NCBI GenBank assembly: GCA_019155185.1
Contig: CM032797.1
Coordinates: forward strand, 12,944,881-13,008,880
Length of the DNA: 64,000 bases
Direction of reading: 5' to 3'
DNA from: Beaufortia kweichowensis
Taxonomy: Eukaryota; Chordata; Actinopteri; Cypriniformes; Gastromyzontidae
Below the pieces are notes generated by a model. It was not told where the DNA came from. It saw only the letters and a program-made list of their open reading frames with translations, and did no database searches. Position numbers and translations under genes: made by a program. Below are positions 59,422 to 64,000 of the stretch, piece after piece (position 1 is the first letter of the stretch; each line of letters opens with the position of its first letter).

Positions 59422-62027
59422 TATTGCTATTTCAGCCTGACATGAGAATGGATGAAAAAACAGAAATGTTGTTTAATACTGCATATGTGCCATGCTGACA
59501 AACTACTAATGCCTCTCCAGACTTCATTCATTGTGATATATCAAGCCATAATTCTTCATACATACTAAAAGATTAAAGACTGTGAGTAACTTTGTGGGTG
59601 TATGAACATGTTCAGTATCACCAGGACTAAACTGACTGCTGTTGACAGGTAGTATCCCACCAGTAGGCCTGAGGGTTTGCTTGAACCCCAGACGTTTAGT
59701 ATGTGGTCAGACACATCAGCTGAAGTTATGTCTACTGTTAAGCAGCAACATATTTTCCAAAAGAAAGCACACCCTGTGTAAATGGGAGGTGGTTGCAGAC
59801 AAATTGCTGTAGAGTTATATGTAGTGGTTTCAATGCATAGTGATTGTATTGCACGATGTCAAGGTCAATGATTTGTTTGTAAATATGAAGAAAGTTAATA
59901 ATGTGCAATATATTTCTGTTTCATTTAAGGTTTCTCTATTTTATGTCCTCTATGTGACCTTCTCAAAAATAACAAATGGTCTCAGTAACATCATCACCTC
60001 CTTCAACTGCCTGTCAAACTTGTCCTCACCCTAGTCCCATTTGCATACTTTTTAATGTATGTATGGCTGTCCGGTATATTGGACACCGAATTTTTCACAT
60101 TTAATCGCCACTGTTTGCAAAGAGTCCGGCTAATCTTTGGACTGCAAATGGTTTTCAGGCCAGTGGGAATAAGATACTGATAGGGGAAAAAGGGTTTTGA
60201 CAACATTTGCAGCTGACCATGGCTTTAGTTTCAATTTGTGTAAGTACTTTTGGGGCTAGATCAAAAATCTGGCTTTCGTACAGAAAATGATGATGCATTG
60301 CCCTTAATGGTAATGGAAAACATGAGGGAAGTATCTGATGGTAACAGTCTCTGAAGACGATTGATGTTCTCCTAACTGGTGAGCTTCATTCTTTATCCCA
60401 TGGCAGTCCTAAGACAAAACATACACAGAAAATTCATGAAATCTGTATGTTAAAACACATTTATTTTTTGTTTTCATAATATTTAATTATGAATAGATAT
60501 TGTAGATGATTTTAGGGATATTTATTCTAACATATTTTATTAGATTTCTTTTTAACATATTAATATCCTAATTATATTTTTATTAAAAAACCTTCACATT
60601 AGCTACAGATTTGACAATAATAGTCCAGACACAGATACATGTCACTACACATTAAAGCATACAGACAGAATATTATCAAATAGAACACATTGACAAACAT
60701 TTTAAATGTCTAGGGCATTTTTATTACTTACTATGTTATTTTTTCACTGAAGCCTGGTAAAGTTTTGACCCTAATTCAGTGTTAAAATTCTCAACTAAAG
60801 ATCTGCCTTCCCTGCTGCAGCACAGCTGTCTTTCTATGGATCAGATCAACAAGCCCAGTGTGGATCTCTCCAGGTCTCGGTCAGGAGTTGGAAGGAGCCC
60901 TGTGCACTCTGCTCTGGGTCTCAGCATCCCAAACTCACTGCAGATGTGAGAAGCTGCAAGGTTACAACTGGAAATTAAAGAACAAATTCAGAACAGGAAT
61001 AAGGAAGCCCATTGGTGGTTAGAATGGGGACATATCCTCAAAGTAAGGTCAGGGTTGTCCAGAGAGCATCTGGTCTGTTTAAACACAGTGATTAGTGAAG
61101 CCTGACAATCAAAGAGAGGCCAGTGTTGTCCCAGCTTTGGATGTGCTGCAGCATAACACACATTACAGAGCATGTACAAATATATGCCCATACGCTTTTG
61201 TCTCTGGTTGTCTGTCCACCCTGAAACATTTTTTTCTTGCCCTTTCTCTACAGTGACCAGTGCAGGATCTTTTTAGATGTCAAAGCAAAGGGCAAAAAGA
61301 GACCTGTGAACTTGGGTTGCTGTGTTCATTGAACCAATTTAACCTTTACACTTAAAGAATCCATGACTGGCAATTTCCTGTCCATAAATCATGCCAATTT
61401 CCTGACAAGCTTAATCTTAGCATTACAGTGATGTTATAACTATTAAAAATATCACATTTTGCCTAGAAAGAAATTGAGGTAGCATGTATTTATGAAAAAG
61501 TTTTGCTGCATTATTATTCTCCTTATTTTCCTCATGTTTGTGTTATATACACTCATCCAACAGCAAAGTTATTAACTCCATGACTGTGCTGGTTGTCATA
61601 TCACACATACACACGGATTTATCTGTAACAGTTTTCATAAATTCATAAACTAAAATTACTCTAAATATTGTTGAGTCATCTGTGCCATTTCAGCATTTAA
61701 CAATCAACAGTTTTTCTGATTCTCAAACATCTGCATTTGTTGGGAAGCAAAGCAGGAATCTTACGCCGGGCTTCCAGTCCGCTCTCCAACGTGCAATTCT
61801 CAAATATTTTGAAACCCAATTTCCTGTTTCTTGCTTGAATCATTTCTGCTACTATGGCAACATGTGCCTCAGGCTCTCCAACACTCACATCTCATCATAT
61901 TCGTGGAAAAGTTGGCTGCCAATTTGCGTGAGTTAATGGGTGATAGTGGATGAAAACACTCTCTGAAGTCTTGCTAGCATATGGAGAAACAGTGACAAGC
62001 CGCCTTTGTGTTACAGGCTGTAGAGAC

Positions 62028-62266
62028 TTAAAGGGATAGTTCACTTAATAATGAAATAATGACGTCATTTCCTCAGCCTCATGTCATTCCAAACCTGTAA
62101 GACTTTCTTCTGTGGATCACAAGAACAGAAATATTAGTTTTTTTCATACAATGCAAGAGAATTGTGTATTACGGCTTCTTCCTAGCACCTCATTTGTTCT
62201 ACAAAAGAAGAAAAATCATGCAGGTTAAAAAGAACATGATATTTTTTGGTGAACTATCCCTTTAAA
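62028..62266. mobile_element. Hairpin MITE, copy 4
   Basis: TTAAAGGGATAGTTCACTTA at the left and GGTGAACTATCCCTTTAAA at the right, perfect ends. The interior (CCTCATGTCATTCCAAACCT, GACTTTCTTCTGTGG) is typical of the family, with shortened hairpin arms. Confidence 0.85.
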
Positions 62267-63489
62267 TGATGTTGACTGCAGTGTGATTCACATGCAGAGG
62301 TTTACTCTGTATAAATAAACCTTTGGAGTGAAATGATGGAGTATACATATCATACACAAAAACAAAGCTTATGTTTGATTAAATGGTTTCAAATCTAGCT
62401 ACATTAGCTTTGAAGTTTATTTAAAGCTCTGTTGGAAGTGGAAGGGCATGTTAAAATGTTTCAGGGGTGGATCATCAGACAACAGTATCAATCTCGGCAA
62501 CACACTTCATGAACAAACAAAAATGTGTTTGTTGATGTTAACAATGTATTATTTTTGTTAGGTTTAAAAGATTTATAGCAATGGGAAACTTTGCCATTCA
62601 GCGTCATCAGCATAGTAGGAAGCTAAGGCTAAATAAAATGCTGTTTTTTTACAGTTTAGTTCACCAGTTCAAAGTTATTACACAACAGACTCTTTCTGTA
62701 GTACATCCCATATTTGCTTCTTGTCAGTGTTCTGTGACAAATTGAATTGACATATGTCCTTAGGCATGGATTTAAGAAGAAATATGACTTGGATTTGGAC
62801 TGAATTTGTCTTTTGTCTTTATAGTTATATATTCAGTCTTAGAAATACAATAATCATATTTTTATCGACAGACCCCAACTATCTTCTGCTGCCCATGTGT
62901 TTTCTATCAGAGGCCCTCACTGTGCCAGCACAGTCTGGCACAGAGAAATTCTTTATAATGGTTATTTCGTTTTCAGGAAATTTTATTAGATATTAATGTG
63001 CAAGCTGAACCAGTGAAGTTGACCCATGGGTGTCCATAGACACAGTTTCAAAGTTCCATCAGGCGCCTCTGGACAGAGTAACAAACTGCCAAATACATTA
63101 ACACACACAATCTCTAAGTCACTGTACAGTATGGGCCTCTCATATCTCTACTTGTGTTACATGATTTCCTCCTGAAATCGTAACCATCCAAAGGCTAGCA
63201 CTATTTCCAAAAGCCAGCACAGCCTGTGGTTTGCTGATAAAATCAGAACCTAATAGACAAATGAAGGAAAATTGGATTAGTGTTGCAATCTGAACAGTCA
63301 TCTTACATCTGTGTTGGAACAGTTAAAGCAGTTCAATTCTACTCCTATCGTTGCTTACAATCACAAGTCCTCACGAGGGCCAGCAAGAGGGGCCTGCCAT
63401 CGGCCTATTCCCCATCACTCAATAACTGGGCTAATGGCCTAACACTTCCCATTAATAAATGACTATTTCTCCTGGCCTCTCGCTCCTTC

Positions 63490-63730
63490 AGAGGTGATAT
63501 TCATCACTGTTCTTAATTTTGTTTATCTTTTCATGCTCTCTCCCCTTAGCGATGGTCATCAATTAGCTACTCTGGCCTTCCTCTTCATGGCCTCAGCCTG
63601 TCGGCCAGCAGGGTCAAAGGGTTAATATAAGAATGAGCCTAATTTCCAAACAGCTTTGAGTCCCGTGAGGTCTGTGGAATGTGAAGAGGTGGTTGTTAAA
63701 CGCTGCTCTCCATGCCAATACTATAATTTT
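63490..63730. promoter_or_regulatory. Candidate conserved non-coding block
   Basis: Unique block with homeodomain-like GGTCATCAATTAGCTAC and GCCTAATTTCC, and a nuclear-receptor half-site AGGGTCAAAGG (near 63610). No repeat or exon signature. Inference only. Confidence 0.22.
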
Positions 63731-64000
63731 TTTTTAACAACCAAGAGGATAATAATAAAGAAATTAATCCTTGCTGTTAACAAATCTCAAATGCTAACTT
63801 AAACTGGCCCGCTCAGTCTGAATCACAGCAGTGAGGTCACCGAATGGCAAAACACAATTAGCATCAACCTCGGTATGGAATATTAGTATGGGAACTAACT
63901 TTAGATGCTGTGCTTTGTGCACACATTTTCCATATTTTGATGAAATGGCCCTCCATTATTTTTTTTATCAAAACCAGGCTCTCATTTTTCTCATTTTTGG

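Larger units (their letters stand above)
52301..64000. other. Gene-poor region right of kifap3
   Basis: I cannot support any gene in these 11.7 kb. Present are two SINE copies (52471-52545, 55250-55384), two DNA-element copies (59171-59421, 62028-62266), one coding-like stretch of unknown nature (54864-55064), and several unique motif-rich blocks that could be regulatory (57040-57260, 58020-58345, 63490-63730). Confidence 0.5.

Overview
The window is vertebrate nuclear DNA with intron-rich genes, GT-AG splicing, CpG-poor introns and AATAAA signals. Four genes could be rebuilt exon by exon, and all match well-known vertebrate families. The dispersed repeats look like those of cyprinid fish (zebrafish or carp relatives). 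They include hairpin MITEs ending in AGGGATAGTTCACCC, TGTGACCC-ended DNA elements, and tRNA-derived SINEs whose tail reads GGATAAAAGCATCTGCTAAA. No bacterial, viral, CRISPR or operon features are present.

Layout: 1-2940 is non-coding. ivns1abp (+) has a non-coding first exon near 2950-3139 and 13 coding exons from 4954 to 9132 (641 aa, BTB-BACK-Kelch). 9133-13755 is intergenic DNA plus the probable rnf2 3' UTR. rnf2 (-) has 6 coding exons, 15661 to 13756 (336 aa, RING1B of Polycomb PRC1). 16486-17346 is a compact divergent promoter shared by rnf2 and niban1. niban1 (+) has 14 coding exons, 17347 to 32100 (878 aa, PH-domain Niban protein with an acidic tail). kifap3 (-) has 20 coding exons, 52085 to 33881 (767 aa, armadillo-repeat KAP subunit of kinesin-2). 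52086-64000 has no gene I can support; it holds SINE and MITE copies, one unexplained coding-like stretch, and several unique, motif-rich blocks that could be regulatory.

All exon sums are exact multiples of three: 1926, 1011, 2637 and 2304 nt. From what I recall of the human map, ivns1abp-rnf2 convergent and rnf2-niban1 divergent match the arrangement at 1q25.3, while kifap3 lies elsewhere on human 1q. The niban1-kifap3 tail-to-tail junction would then be a fish-side or ancestral arrangement. The four proteins do not form one pathway: a CUL3/actin-type Kelch adaptor, a histone H2A ubiquitin ligase, a stress-response protein and a motor subunit.

The most interesting observations are two minor-spliceosome (U12-type) introns in kifap3, one AT-AC and one GT-AG, each with a good branch point at the right distance. 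Next are a GC-AG intron in ivns1abp, the short rnf2/niban1 divergent promoter with a ZNF143-like site, nearly touching poly(A) signals between niban1 and kifap3, and a MITE that split an older repeat whose unsplit relative lies 8 kb away.
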